From: Ralstonia pickettii
GTDB lineage: Bacteria > Pseudomonadota > Gammaproteobacteria > Burkholderiales > Burkholderiaceae
Direction: 5' to 3'
Assembly (NCBI RefSeq): GCF_000607165.1
Contig: NZ_JFZG01000006.1
Coordinates: 496,001-560,000 of the forward strand
Length of the DNA stretch: 64,000 bases
Part shown: positions 37,900 through 47,305 of the stretch, piece by piece
Layout: each line of letters starts with the position of its first letter
Position numbering within the stretch: position 1 is the first letter of the stretch
Made by a program: the position numbers and the translations under genes
The notes under the pieces: model-generated
Database searches by the model: none
What the model saw: the letters and a program-made list of their open reading frames with translations, nothing else
What the model was told of the DNA's origin: nothing

Positions 37900-38652
37900 T
37901 CAGGCCATGCCTCGCGTCACGCTGGTGGCCGAGAATGACTGGCAAACGGGCATCAGCTCCATCGCGTTGACATTGAAGTGCGCGGGAAGCGCCGCCATCC
38001 AATAGACGGCCTCGGCGATGTCATCGGCCGTCAGGGCTTCCGTGCCTTCGTAGACCTTCTCCACGCGGGCATCGTCACCCTTGAAACGCACGTTGGAAAA
38101 TTCTGTGCCGGAGCAAAGACCTGGCTCGACGTTCGAAACGCGTACGCGGGTACCGGTCAGGTCCGCACGCAAGTTCAACGAAAACTGGCGCACGAATGCT
38201 TTGGTAGCGCCATACACGTTGCCGCCCGGGTACGGGTACGTCCCCGCGATCGAGCCAATATTGATGACGTGACCGCGGTTGCGTTCGACCATGGCCGGAA
38301 GTAACGCACGCGTCATATGAACCAGCCCGGAGCAGTTGGTGCCGATCATGCGGTCCCAATCGGACAGGTCAGCGCGCTGGGCGGGTTCGAGGCCCAGCGC
38401 CAGACCAGCGTTGTTGACCAGCACGTCGACTTCACGCCAGCCTTCGGGCAGCGTGCCCGACAACGCCGCAACGGCATCGGCGTCCAGCACATCCAGTACG
38501 AACGGCAGCATGGCATCACCCAATTCAGCCTTGAGTGCGTCTAGACGGTCCTGGCGGCGGCCTGCCGCGATCACGCGATGGCCTTCTCGCACGAAACGCC
38601 GCGCGATGGCCGCGCCGAACCCGGCGGTCGCGCCGGTCACGAATACGATCAT
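37900..38652 (-). CDS. SDR family NADP-dependent oxidoreductase (YdfG-like)
   Basis: A 250-residue short-chain dehydrogenase. The cofactor motif TGATAGFGAAIARRF, the NNAG motif and the catalytic Ser/Tyr/Lys in IGSIAGTYPYPGGNVYGATKAF are present. The C-terminal VYWMAALPAHFNVNAMELMP matches the YdfG group (3-hydroxy acid / serine dehydrogenases). The substrate is not certain. It lies 69 bases upstream of ybgC on the same strand and may share its transcript. Confidence 0.88.
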   Translation of the reverse strand: MIVFVTGATAGFGAAIARRFVREGHRVIAAGRRQDRLDALKAELGDAMLPFVLDVLDADAVAALSGTLPEGWREVDVLVNNAGLALGLEPAQRADLSDWDRMIGTNCSGLVHMTRALLPAMVERNRGHVINIGSIAGTYPYPGGNVYGATKAFVRQFSLNLRADLTGTRVRVSNVEPGLCSGTEFSNVRFKGDDARVEKVYEGTEALTADDIAEAVYWMAALPAHFNVNAMELMPVCQSFSATSVTRGMA

Positions 38653-38748
38653 GGAAGTGTCTCCGGACCTTAAAAAGCGAAAGATCAGAGTTTACCTGAA
38701 GCCTGGAACCGCATTGCACCGCAATGTGCGTGTCTGCACGCTCGCTTC

Positions 38749-38777
38749 TTGCGGCGGCCATGGGGCTGTCGTACACT
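38749..38777 (+). promoter_or_regulatory. Putative sigma-70 promoter of glyA
   Basis: TTGCGG at 38749-38754 and TACACT at 38772-38777, exactly 17 bases apart. It would start transcription about 270 bases before the glyA ATG. Confidence 0.5.
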
Positions 38778-38783
38778 CGCGGG

Positions 38784-39053
38784 CAACCATTCCACCTTGC
38801 GCGACTGGCGAATCCTGGAGCAGCTTCAGAGGCTCCGACATGTGGGCAGCGACCACGAGGAAGCGCAAGGTTTCTGGCGTCATGCACAACGGCGCCTGCC
38901 GCTCGCCTGGGCAGCGAATGGGAAGCACAGGGTGACTTGGACACCCGCTGCAATCGGCCAACACCGGGCGCAGTCGTTCAAGCCGCGCGCATGTTTCCCC
39001 ACGCCTCGCCCGATCTCCGCCATTTCCGTTTCGTTTCAGACCAGACACTCGCC
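38784..39053 (+). promoter_or_regulatory. Long structured leader of glyA
   Basis: The region after the putative promoter has no convincing gene; the open frame that runs through it to 38724 has no protein character before MFERSRYT. It contains nested stems: GCAGC (38911-38915) with GCTGC (38947-38951), enclosing GGGTG (38930-38934) with CACCC (38942-38946) and a 14-base one-sided internal loop. A second stem, GGAGC with GCTCC, is seen near 38818-38839. The layout is riboswitch-like, but I match no known class. Confidence 0.4.
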
Positions 39054-40301
39054 ATGTTCGAACGCAGCCGCTATACGATCGACCAGATCGATCCCGAAAT
39101 CTTTGCCGCCATCCAGAAGGAAAATCAGCGTCAGGAAGACCATATCGAGCTGATTGCCTCCGAGAACTACACCTCGCCGGCCGTGATGGCCGCGCAGGGC
39201 TCGCAACTGACCAACAAGTACGCAGAGGGCTACCCCGGCAAGCGTTACTACGGCGGTTGCGAATATGTGGACGTGGTGGAACAGCTCGCCATCGACCGCG
39301 TGAAGCAGCTCTTTGGTGCCGAAGCCGCCAACGTGCAGCCGAACTCGGGCTCGCAGGCCAACCAGGGCGTGTTCTTCGCCGTGCTCAAGCCGGGCGACAC
39401 GATCATGGGCATGAGCCTGGCCGAAGGCGGCCACCTGACGCACGGCATGGCGCTCAACATGAGCGGCAAGTGGTTCAACGTTGTGAGCTACGGCCTCAAT
39501 GCGCAGGAAGACATCGACTACGACGCGCTCGAGGCCCTGGCGCAAGAGAAGAAGCCGAAGCTGATCATTGCCGGCGCATCCGCATTTGCGCTGCGCATCG
39601 ATTTCGAGCGCATCGGCAAGATTGCCAAGTCGATCGGCGCGTATTTCATGGTGGACATGGCGCACTACGCCGGCCTGATCGCCGCGGGCGTGTACCCGAA
39701 CCCCGTGCCGCACGCTGACTTTGTGACGACGACCACGCACAAGAGCCTGCGCGGCCCGCGCGGCGGCGTGATCCTGATGAAGGCCGAGCACGAGAAGGCC
39801 ATCAACTCGGCGATCTTCCCGGGTATCCAGGGCGGCCCGCTGATGCACGTGATCGCCGGCAAGGCCGTGGCGTTCAAGGAAGCCCTGTCGCCGGAGTTCA
39901 AGGCTTATCAACAACAGGTCGTGAAGAACGCAGCCGCCATGGCTGAAACGCTGATGGCCCGCGGCCTGCGCATCGTGTCTGGCCGCACCGAAAGCCACGT
40001 GATGCTGGTCGATCTGCGCGTCAAGAAGATCACCGGCAAGGAAGCCGAAAAGGTGCTGGGCGACGCACACATCACGGTCAACAAGAACGCAATCCCGAAT
40101 GACCCGGAAAAGCCGTTCGTGACCTCGGGCGTGCGCCTGGGTTCGCCAGCCATGACCACGCGTGGCTTCAAGGAAGCCGAGGCCGTGAAGGTCGCCCATC
40201 TGATCGCCGATGTGCTGGACAACCCGCACGACGAGGCGAACATCGCCGCAGTGCGCGCCAAGGTGGCTGAGCTGACCAAGCAGTTCCCGGTCTACGCCTA
40301 A
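39054..40301 (+). CDS. glyA: Serine hydroxymethyltransferase
   Basis: A 415-residue PLP enzyme converting serine and tetrahydrofolate to glycine and 5,10-methylene-THF. The PLP lysine is Lys230 in [14 protein letters not shown]. Other blocks are [33 protein letters not shown] and SHVMLVDLR. The ATG at 39054 gives the family start ([16 protein letters not shown]). Confidence 0.97.
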   Translation: MFERSRYTIDQIDPEIFAAIQKENQRQEDHIELIASENYTSPAVMAAQGSQLTNKYAEGYPGKRYYGGCEYVDVVEQLAIDRVKQLFGAEAANVQPNSGSQANQGVFFAVLKPGDTIMGMSLAEGGHLTHGMALNMSGKWFNVVSYGLNAQEDIDYDALEALAQEKKPKLIIAGASAFALRIDFERIGKIAKSIGAYFMVDMAHYAGLIAAGVYPNPVPHADFVTTTTHKSLRGPRGGVILMKAEHEKAINSAIFPGIQGGPLMHVIAGKAVAFKEALSPEFKAYQQQVVKNAAAMAETLMARGLRIVSGRTESHVMLVDLRVKKITGKEAEKVLGDAHITVNKNAIPNDPEKPFVTSGVRLGSPAMTTRGFKEAEAVKVAHLIADVLDNPHDEANIAAVRAKVAELTKQFPVYA

Positions 40302-40313
40302 GGCATCCGCCGA

Positions 40314-40383
40314 TGGCCGGATCTTCCGGCCACGTAGTACCCTGCCGCGATGCGCCCGCCCGGGCCATCGCGGCGTTGTTCTT
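40314..40383 (+). terminator. Two hairpins between glyA and nrdR
   Basis: TGGCCGGA (40314-40321) pairs with TCCGGCCA (40325-40332), and CCGCGATG (40345-40352) with CATCGCGG (40366-40373). The second is followed by GTTGTTCTTTT, a weak T tract. They may be a partial terminator or a processing site, since nrdR usually follows glyA. Confidence 0.45.
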
Positions 40384-40426
40384 TTAGCGCAGTGCGTTCT
40401 TTGAGGTTGCCGAGGAGACCACCGGC

Positions 40427-40891
40427 ATGAAATGCCCCTTTTGCGGCCACGCGGCCACCCAGGTGATTGATACCCGCATGTCGGAAGAAGGCGACACCGT
40501 ACGCCGCCGCCGCCGCTGCGAATCCTGCGACCGCCGCTTCACGACCTACGAACGCATCGAGTTGTTCTTCCCCGCCGTCGTCAAGAAGAACGGCAGCCGC
40601 GTCGACTACGACCGCAACAAGGTCAAGGACTCCATGCGGCTGGCGCTGCGCAAGCGCCCCGTTTCCGCCGAAGCCATCGACGAAGCCATCGCCCGCATCG
40701 AAGAAAAACTCCTCAGCCACGGCGAGAAGGAAATCGGCAGTGACCGCGTGGGCGAGCTGGTGATGCGCGAACTCAAGCGGCTGGACAAGATCGGATACAT
40801 CCGGTTTGCGTCGGTGTATCGGAGTTTTGAGGATGTGTCGGAATTTCGCGACGTTTTGGATGAGATTGCGGCGACGAATGTGCGGAAATGA
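40427..40891 (+). CDS. nrdR: Transcriptional repressor NrdR
   Basis: A 154-residue regulator of ribonucleotide reductase genes. The N-terminal zinc ribbon (Cys3, Cys6, Cys31, Cys34 in MKCPFCGH and [13 protein letters not shown]) is followed by an ATP-cone domain. Ribosome site GAGGAG lies about 11 bases upstream. Its usual neighbour ribD is displaced here by the pilin block. Confidence 0.97.
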   Translation: MKCPFCGHAATQVIDTRMSEEGDTVRRRRRCESCDRRFTTYERIELFFPAVVKKNGSRVDYDRNKVKDSMRLALRKRPVSAEAIDEAIARIEEKLLSHGEKEIGSDRVGELVMRELKRLDKIGYIRFASVYRSFEDVSEFRDVLDEIAATNVRK

Positions 40892-40893
40892 AC

Positions 40894-40918
40894 AAAGGCC
40901 CTGGAGGCCTTTTTTCTT
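40894..40918 (+). terminator. Terminator of nrdR
   Basis: AAAGGCC, CTGGA, GGCCTTT, then TTTCTTTC. It starts three bases after the nrdR stop and separates it from the convergent pilin operon. Confidence 0.9.
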
Positions 40919-40923
40919 TCCTG

Positions 40924-41403
40924 TTACCAACACTGCGCTGACGTAGTACCTGCCGCCATGCCGACGTTGCCTTGCACGCCGAGCTGGTTGATGGTGTATG
41001 TCCCGCAGGCGTCGGCCGTTTGCGGGCTGACCGGAACAGCAGAAGCGGAATAGCCAGGCGCTGCCGCACCACTCGCGCCTGCCGTGCCCGTTACCGCGAC
41101 ATTCAGCTGATAGTACGACTGCGTGCCGGACTGAATGGCGAACGGAAAGCTCGCCGCCGCATAGCCGAGGGAGGCAGGCGATGCTGCGTAGCTATTCTGC
41201 AGTGTAAAAAACCGCTCCTGGCGTGCTGCCAGATCCAGCAGCGCCGTCTTCGCATCCGCGCGGTGCGATTTCAGGATGTACTGCTGGTAGGACGGATAGG
41301 CAATACGGGCCAGGATGGCGATGATCGCTACCGTAATCATCAACTCCATCAAGGAGAAACCGCCTTCGCCAGGGGACAAGGAGGGAGTCTTGGTTCGGCT
41401 CAT
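40924..41403 (-). CDS. pilE: Type IV minor pilin PilE-like
   Basis: A 159-residue prepilin. The class III signal ends GEGG|FSLMELMITVAIIAILARIAYPSYQQYI, with Glu5 present for assembly. The globular part contains two cysteines near the end (TADACGTYTINQ and SAQCW) for a D-loop. It is the last gene of the minus-strand operon, right after pilY1. ATG 41403 is preferred over the longer frame to 41424. Confidence 0.88.
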   Translation of the reverse strand: MSRTKTPSLSPGEGGFSLMELMITVAIIAILARIAYPSYQQYILKSHRADAKTALLDLAARQERFFTLQNSYAASPASLGYAAASFPFAIQSGTQSYYQLNVAVTGTAGASGAAAPGYSASAVPVSPQTADACGTYTINQLGVQGNVGMAAGTTSAQCW

Positions 41404-41405
41404 GA

Positions 41406-44400
41406 TTAGCGCAGCTTGGTCCAAGTCATGCGAGAGCCAACACCGGCGGCGCTCGGGTTGATCTGGTTGACCGTACCCGTGCCGCTGACGGTCTGCTGCA
41501 CCAGGTACGGCAGCTTATTGGCGGTCACGATAGACGGAGTGCCGGTACCACTCAAACCGATACCGCTGACAATGCCGCCGTTGAGGGTCGGGAAATTGTT
41601 GTTATTGTCGCCGAAGAACGAGGCGGTACCTGCCCCACCCGATGCGACCGAAATGGCCATGGTGTAGCCAGATGCTGGCGTCGAGCTACAGGATAAAACC
41701 TGCTGCGTGCCTGGCACGGTCGTATTGACGATGAACATGCCATAGGCCAGCGTTGGGTTATAGACCACCTGTTCATAGTTCGTGACCGCGCTCGAACCAG
41801 AGCCCGTGGTGGTGCTGGGCAGCGCGAGCTTCCAGCCAAACTGGGTATTAGCGGTACCGCTAGTGCCGCACGCTGTCGATCCCATCCAGCAAACCTTATT
41901 GTTGCTTACAGTCCGGTACGATGGCGTCGTGCCCGAGCTTGCAGACGTGTTGGTGATACTTTGTGTCTGCAGGGTAGAGGCGGTCACGGTCTGCGGGCCG
42001 GTCAGGGTTGCGTAGACTGCAGCCGCCGGTGCGATATTGTTCCAAGCGCTCATGTTCCAGTCCCAAACACCGTACAGGGACTGTGCAGTGTTGCTGGAAT
42101 AGGCCGCAGCGCTGGTCTGTGTCACCGGGAAACTCTGACCGGTGCCGAAGCTGACGAGTACGCGCGGCGCGCCCGTGCCGCTGCCCGGAATGGCGGCAAC
42201 CGCGACCTTGCTGGTAATCGGTTGACCCGCTGGCGTCGAGAACATCGGCGCAGACGAGACGCTCCACGATGCCGGGTTTTGCGAGGTCAGGTCGAAACGC
42301 CAGACGTTGCCAAATGCATCGCCCGCATAGACGTAGTCGGTGATGTGATCACCATCCAGGTCCGCTGGTGTGACATAGGCGATGCCGTTCTTATTGTTCG
42401 CCTTCAGCGGATCCTTACTCGGACCGTACTTTGTGTCGAGGTAGTAGAACGACGTGGTGCCGTTGCTGGCCACCAGCATGATGTACAGACCCGCCGACCC
42501 GTTTGCACTGTTCAAGCCGTTACCGAACAGCACGGCCCAGTTGCCGTTATGGAGCCGGCGAATGACGGGGGTGCCATAGGTGTTGCCCAAAAAGGCGCCA
42601 CAGCTAGTGACATTGGTACAGGTGAGGGTCGAAGGCGTCCATTCACCGAGCACCAGCGAACCAGCGTTGCTCTCACTGAAGTTAGCAGGGTTGGTGATAT
42701 CAAGCGCGTAGATAGCGCCCGTACCGACGCTGGTGTTGTCGGCGATGGCGCCCCCGGCGTTGCCGCCTCCGCCCAAGCCGCCAACCAACCATGTGTGCCA
42801 GGCATTGTTGTAGTAAAGCTCCCCTGTACCTGGCGTCGCATCCACGTACAGATTGTGAGCATACGAAGGCGAGCTGAAATCCAGCTTGCTACTGGTGTTG
42901 TAGATGGTGTTCAGGGCTGCCGCCGGCATGTAAGCCAGAACCTCCTGCCCATCGTTGGGGGTGGTCGCCGTGGTGAACTTACCGGTCGCGTCGTAACCAC
43001 CTGCACGGAAACCATGCAACATGCCGTCGTTGGCGCCCACATAGACCACGTTCGCGCGCTGCGCATTGTTGGTCTTGAAGAGTGCGTAGCTGCCGGACGT
43101 TTCGGGCGGAACTGCCGTCCCGTAGAGAGAATCCACCCACGGGCCGTTGTACGGCGCCGACGGTGCACCAACCCAGGTCGGGCTGGAGTTCATGATGTCG
43201 CCCATCACGCCGGTGCGGGAGCGGAAAGAGCCGCCATTGGCGACTTCATTGGTGCGATCGCCCCGCAGATAGAGTTGGCGAGGGCTGCTGGTGCCGCTGG
43301 CTGAGCCGCTGTCCAGCGCATTCTTCTGTGCAGACGTGAGGCTCGACCATTGGAAGGGAATGCCAGTGGTGCCATTCCACGTCAAAATGTTTCGTGCTGA
43401 TGGGGCTTGTGCAGTCAACGTCGAGGTGGAACTAATGGCCGGGCATGCCCCACCCGTTAAGGTGCAGCTGGCGTTCCAATTGGCATTGGTAGCAATGGAG
43501 ACGATGCCCGTCGTCGGGTCCATCACCAGGTTTTGTGCGGTCAACTCGCCCCACCAGTTGGTCGGGTGATAGTAGGCGAGATACACCTGAGTCCCGGCTT
43601 CCACGCGGGCTGACTGCTGCACGTTGGTACCTGCCGAGCTGTTGGCTTGCCCCACCGGTGCTGCCTTGAAGCAGGTGATTTCGTGAACGTTACTGCCACC
43701 GCCGGTACCCGCCGAGAAGCCAAAGCGGAATGACGAAGGCAGCGGGCCGTTCGACGCGGTAATACTCTGGTTTGTGATCACAGGCTGGGCCGTGCCACCA
43801 TTCACGCTATATGAAAGGCTCAGCAGACCGTCTTGCGTGATACTGAGTGCGTAGGTGATAGGGGTCGCATTTCCCCGCACCGCGTTGCTGCCTCCTGCCG
43901 AATTCTTTCCAGCAGCTTCCTGGCTGTAGAGCTTGACGGTACTACTTAACGTATCGCCGCCAAGATAGTTGTAGTTATATGGAATCTGCTCGGTCGTCTG
44001 GTTGCCGTCGTAGATGTAGTATCCGTTCGCGTCCTTCTGCCCCTTACCGCTGAAGTTATAAAGATAGCCTGCTGCACACGTGCTCTGTACAGCGTTCATC
44101 TGAGTCGTGCTCAGGGCTGACGGATAGTACTTCGCGTAGTTCGTGGACAGGTTCGCCCAGTTGGTGTTGCCCGCACCGCGCAAGCTAATGCGACCGGGAA
44201 TCGCACCACCACTCGCCCCGGAGCTAGTGTTGTCGCCGGCGTTCGAGAAATTTCCGAACTCGTCGATACCGAGACCGATATAGCCACCCTGCACGCCATC
44301 GTACGTAGGGTTGCCGTTAGAACAGCTGTAACCAAGACTGCCCCCCAGCGCCCCCACCGTTGCCGGGTACTTGCCGTCGGCCAAGAAGAAACTGATGCCG

Positions 44401-44834
44401 TCAGCGCCAGACGCTTGGCCAGCGGCGTTCTTATAGGCATTACCACCGTACGTCACCGTCGTGAACGTTACCTGTATGCCCTGATTGGTCGGGAAGGTGA
44501 AGTTCGAAACGACAGCGCCCGTCTGGTTATTACCGTTGCTACCGGTGGTTGTATCACCATTGGTCAGACGCAGAGCCCCAGAACCCACCGCGTCAGGAAG
44601 CGTACCCGTGACACCACCCACAAGCGTCTTACCGCTGTAGTAACTGAGGCCCGAACAGGCCGGAATCGTGCCTGTACCGTTGCCCGCAGTCAGGCATGCG
44701 CCGTTCAGCGCCTGCCACTTGTACGAAGATGACGCCCCCGTCAGCGTGTCGCTGATCACCAACTGCGCCCTGGCAACCCCCGGCAGTAGCGCAGCGGTTG
44801 CCAGCAAACCCACCCGTTGAATTGTTTTCATCAC
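41406..44834 (-). CDS. pilY1: PilY1/PilC-type pilus adhesin with lectin-like N-terminus
   Basis: A 1142-residue secreted protein. A signal peptide (ends at GVARA) is followed by an N-terminal domain to about residue 390 resembling an L-type (legume) lectin: ADGISFFLADG around Asp145 and GGYIGLGIDEFGNFSN around Asp191/Glu192. The C-terminal PilC beta-propeller starts near RTGVMGDIMNSSPTWVG and contains NVVYVGANDGMLHGF. A calcium-loop-like DLDGDHITD begins at residue 825. PilY1 caps the pilus together with minor pilins, promotes extension and mediates adhesion. GC content is lower than in neighbouring genes (26/60 at 43921-43980, 30/60 at 44041-44100). It overlaps pilX by four bases. Confidence 0.88.
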   Translation of the reverse strand: MMKTIQRVGLLATAALLPGVARAQLVISDTLTGASSSYKWQALNGACLTAGNGTGTIPACSGLSYYSGKTLVGGVTGTLPDAVGSGALRLTNGDTTTGSNGNNQTGAVVSNFTFPTNQGIQVTFTTVTYGGNAYKNAAGQASGADGISFFLADGKYPATVGALGGSLGYSCSNGNPTYDGVQGGYIGLGIDEFGNFSNAGDNTSSGASGGAIPGRISLRGAGNTNWANLSTNYAKYYPSALSTTQMNAVQSTCAAGYLYNFSGKGQKDANGYYIYDGNQTTEQIPYNYNYLGGDTLSSTVKLYSQEAAGKNSAGGSNAVRGNATPITYALSITQDGLLSLSYSVNGGTAQPVITNQSITASNGPLPSSFRFGFSAGTGGGSNVHEITCFKAAPVGQANSSAGTNVQQSARVEAGTQVYLAYYHPTNWWGELTAQNLVMDPTTGIVSIATNANWNASCTLTGGACPAISSTSTLTAQAPSARNILTWNGTTGIPFQWSSLTSAQKNALDSGSASGTSSPRQLYLRGDRTNEVANGGSFRSRTGVMGDIMNSSPTWVGAPSAPYNGPWVDSLYGTAVPPETSGSYALFKTNNAQRANVVYVGANDGMLHGFRAGGYDATGKFTTATTPNDGQEVLAYMPAAALNTIYNTSSKLDFSSPSYAHNLYVDATPGTGELYYNNAWHTWLVGGLGGGGNAGGAIADNTSVGTGAIYALDITNPANFSESNAGSLVLGEWTPSTLTCTNVTSCGAFLGNTYGTPVIRRLHNGNWAVLFGNGLNSANGSAGLYIMLVASNGTTSFYYLDTKYGPSKDPLKANNKNGIAYVTPADLDGDHITDYVYAGDAFGNVWRFDLTSQNPASWSVSSAPMFSTPAGQPITSKVAVAAIPGSGTGAPRVLVSFGTGQSFPVTQTSAAAYSSNTAQSLYGVWDWNMSAWNNIAPAAAVYATLTGPQTVTASTLQTQSITNTSASSGTTPSYRTVSNNKVCWMGSTACGTSGTANTQFGWKLALPSTTTGSGSSAVTNYEQVVYNPTLAYGMFIVNTTVPGTQQVLSCSSTPASGYTMAISVASGGAGTASFFGDNNNNFPTLNGGIVSGIGLSGTGTPSIVTANKLPYLVQQTVSGTGTVNQINPSAAGVGSRMTWTKLR

Positions 44835-45421
44835 TGTTGTCCCAGATCTTTGGCGCCAGAACTAATGCGATAGGTGCTCTGCACCACTGCTGCTGTCGTT
44901 GCATCACCGCCAAAGCCATAGGCGGTGACTTGGTAAAGCTGTGCGAGCCCGTTCGGGCTCATACCGATGTAGTTGATGTACAGGCCTGGGACACCCGCGT
45001 AGTTGATATCCCCCGCCGGAGAACTCGCACCGGCCATGCCTCCACCGCCATTCGCCGTCATGGAAGGCGGCAGATAGGTTGACCCCACGCCCCATGGCAA
45101 AGTAGAAGGAGTCGCCAAGGCGGTGTTGCATACCCGCATATTCGTGAGCGTATTGCCGTTGTTAACGCCCGAGCAGGCGATGCCGGTGGATCCGTTGCCC
45201 TGTCCCAACCACCATTCGCCGTACTGAAGGGCGCTCTGTGCAGCCTCGAGCGCACGCTGCTTATCCCGCGTGTTTGCCGCAATCTTCTCTTGCAGGCCAA
45301 AGCTACGAAACATGCCAATAGCAAACAGCGTGAGAACAACCAGCAACAGTAATCCAACAACAAGGGTGTACCCGCGCTCAGCGCGACTTGGCAGCTTGGA
45401 AAAACGCATGGTGGTGCTCAT
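44831..45421 (-). CDS. pilX: Minor pilin assembly protein PilX
   Basis: A 196-residue prepilin-like protein beginning after ERG|YTLVVGLLLLVVLTLFAIGMFRSFGLQEKIAANTRDKQRALEAAQSALQYGEWWL. As in other PilX proteins the mature position 5 is not Glu. It overlaps pilW upstream and pilY1 downstream by four bases each. ATG 45421 (MSTTMRFSK) is taken. Confidence 0.87.
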   Translation of the reverse strand: MSTTMRFSKLPSRAERGYTLVVGLLLLVVLTLFAIGMFRSFGLQEKIAANTRDKQRALEAAQSALQYGEWWLGQGNGSTGIACSGVNNGNTLTNMRVCNTALATPSTLPWGVGSTYLPPSMTANGGGGMAGASSPAGDINYAGVPGLYINYIGMSPNGLAQLYQVTAYGFGGDATTAAVVQSTYRISSGAKDLGQQ

Positions 45422-46161
45422 GACTGGTTCTTCAGGCTGATGTTCTGCACCCACGTTGTGCTCTGTGCCTGCCCAACTTGGTTACCAAACTGTGTGGTGA
45501 ACGTGAGGGTGACTTGAACGGTATGGACTTGCGACCAATAGCCCGACGCTGCCACCTGCGCGGCCGTCAGATAAGAGTCGTCATAGCCGTTGCTGTTGGT
45601 ATCGGTGCCATACAGCACGCTCAGTCCAGTGACCCCACTCACAAGCGGTACCGTGGTTGTTACACCACTGGACACGAGCGTCATCGCACACTGCAATTCG
45701 TTGTTTGCATTGACGGACAATGTGTTGATGTAGACCTGCTGGGCACCACTCGTGTTGGTCTGCCCTAGGCAATTCATGGTGCCGTCACCGCTGGCAGTCG
45801 CAAACTGCGTTGTCACCGTATCGGTGCCCGCCGTCGCACCCGAGGTACCGGAAATTACCTGGCCGGCAGCCAGCGAGCCAGTGGCCGGGAATGCCGACAG
45901 GGCCGTGTTGACTGTTGGGTTGGGGAAATACCCTGCCTGCTGTACAACATTGGTAAAGATGGTCAGCGCTAGCCGTTCATTGTCTTGCAACTGTGCAAGC
46001 TGATCCTGGCTGGTAAAGGTCTTCTGCATATTGACGAATACCACCACCACGCCGCTCATGATGAACAGCGCGATCACCATGGCGATCAGGATCTCAACCA
46101 GGCTTGTACCGGCCTGATTGCGTGCCGATCGCCTCCGCAGAGTCATGGAATTGGCACTCAT
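45418..46161 (-). CDS. pilW: Minor pilin PilW
   Basis: A 247-residue prepilin with QAG|TSLVEILIAMVIALFIMSGVVVVFVNMQKTF and Glu5. PilW-type C-terminal text follows (VQVTLTFTTQFGNQ). Its stop overlaps the pilX start; the pilV stop overlaps its start (ATGA). Confidence 0.88.
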   Translation of the reverse strand: MSANSMTLRRRSARNQAGTSLVEILIAMVIALFIMSGVVVVFVNMQKTFTSQDQLAQLQDNERLALTIFTNVVQQAGYFPNPTVNTALSAFPATGSLAAGQVISGTSGATAGTDTVTTQFATASGDGTMNCLGQTNTSGAQQVYINTLSVNANNELQCAMTLVSSGVTTTVPLVSGVTGLSVLYGTDTNSNGYDDSYLTAAQVAASGYWSQVHTVQVTLTFTTQFGNQVGQAQSTTWVQNISLKNQS

Positions 46162-46715
46162 GGCTGGACGTAGACCGTAAAGCTCTGGGTGGATGCCGTG
46201 GTCACCCCAGACGCAGCCGTCGTGCTGTTGACTGCAACGTATTTCTCATTCCAGTTCACTGTGATGTTGCAGCTCACCGGCACACCCGTTGCGGTCGTAC
46301 AGTTAACCGTGGCGGAATAGCCGGGGAAGTTCGCGTTCATCGTGCTGGCCCATTGCTGTACATCGTAAGCAGCCAACTGAGCCGGCGTGCAAGACTTTCC
46401 GGAAAGACAGGCGCCAGTGGTCAGCGTCTGATTCAAGACATTCGAACTATCCGTAATAGTCGTGCCGGTCACACTAAACGTCGCTGGAGCGGTGCCACCT
46501 GCAGCCCAGAATGTGCTATTCCCGTGCATGGCCGCAGCCAAGCTTTCGGTCTGCAGGGCCACCAGCGAACGCACACGCGATATCTGCGTATTGCCCACCG
46601 CTGCCGCCTGAATTTTCGCCAAACCCAACAGGCCCACGCCGACCACTACCATGGTGATCAACGCCTCGATGAGCGAGAATCCGGCGGCTGTGCGGCACTT
46701 CATACTCAGCTGCAT
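46158..46715 (-). CDS. pilV: Minor pilin PilV
   Basis: A 185-residue prepilin with AAG|FSLIEALITMVVVGVGLLGLAKIQAAAV, the PilV signature. Start ATG 46715 has AAGGGG upstream and lies 10 bases inside the end of fimT. It overlaps pilW by four bases. Confidence 0.88.
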   Translation of the reverse strand: MQLSMKCRTAAGFSLIEALITMVVVGVGLLGLAKIQAAAVGNTQISRVRSLVALQTESLAAAMHGNSTFWAAGGTAPATFSVTGTTITDSSNVLNQTLTTGACLSGKSCTPAQLAAYDVQQWASTMNANFPGYSATVNCTTATGVPVSCNITVNWNEKYVAVNSTTAASGVTTASTQSFTVYVQP

Positions 46716-47305
46716 GAGCCGGTCCCCTTGGTCTGTACCACTTGCCGACCGACCATGTTGATTGCCACGCAACGCGTCGCGCTGTCATTGACAGGCGCCG
46801 CGGTGTGCAACGTCATCGTGACGGTGCCATTGGCCAAATTGGACGCGAAGCCATCGCGGTTATATGTCACCGCCGAAGCCGCCGGACTGGGTCTGAACGT
46901 ATCGCCATTAGGAAGGGCGGCACGCACGCGTAGCGGCACATCGCTGGCGGAGTCGGTCGTACCCGAGCCATTGACGTCATTGAAGACAATCCAGCCAGTC
47001 TCCCAATTGCTCGTACTTGTCGTATTGCACGCCGTACCGTTAGACGAGGGACAAAGACTGACCGGCTGTCCACGCTTGATCGCCTCGCTGCGGGCAAATT
47101 GCAGATCATTCACCAAAGAATTGGCTTCTGCCTGCAACCGCGTGCGCTGTGTCAATCCGACATACGACGGCGTCGCAATGACCGCGAGAACAGCCACGAT
47201 CGCCAGCGTCACCATCAACTCAACCAGCGAGATGCCGCGGATGCGGCTCGAACGAATGCAACCGGCACGCCCTCGCCCGCCGCTTTCCCCATTCGGGTAC
47301 GACAT
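46706..47305 (-). CDS. fimT: Minor pilin FimT/FimU (GspH-like)
   Basis: A 199-residue GspH/FimT pseudopilin with IRG|ISLVELMVTLAIVAVLAVIATPSYVGLTQRTRLQAEANSLVNDLQFARSEAIKRG. Two cysteine pairs (SLCPSSNGTAC and TRCVAI...GSCS) are seen. It heads the operon. ATG 47305 leaves a 27-residue leader before the cleavage site; the longer open frame upstream is not used. Confidence 0.85.
   Translation of the reverse strand: MSYPNGESGGRGRAGCIRSSRIRGISLVELMVTLAIVAVLAVIATPSYVGLTQRTRLQAEANSLVNDLQFARSEAIKRGQPVSLCPSSNGTACNTTSTSNWETGWIVFNDVNGSGTTDSASDVPLRVRAALPNGDTFRPSPAASAVTYNRDGFASNLANGTVTMTLHTAAPVNDSATRCVAINMVGRQVVQTKGTGSCS

Noticed and set aside
38653-39053. Glycine riboswitch before glyA
   Set aside because: I could not find the conserved glycine-aptamer core; only generic stems are seen.
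41961-43304. A 447-codon plus-strand open frame inside pilY1
   Set aside because: It is opposite to the PilC propeller coding region, with Arg/Gly/Val-rich translation and no motif.
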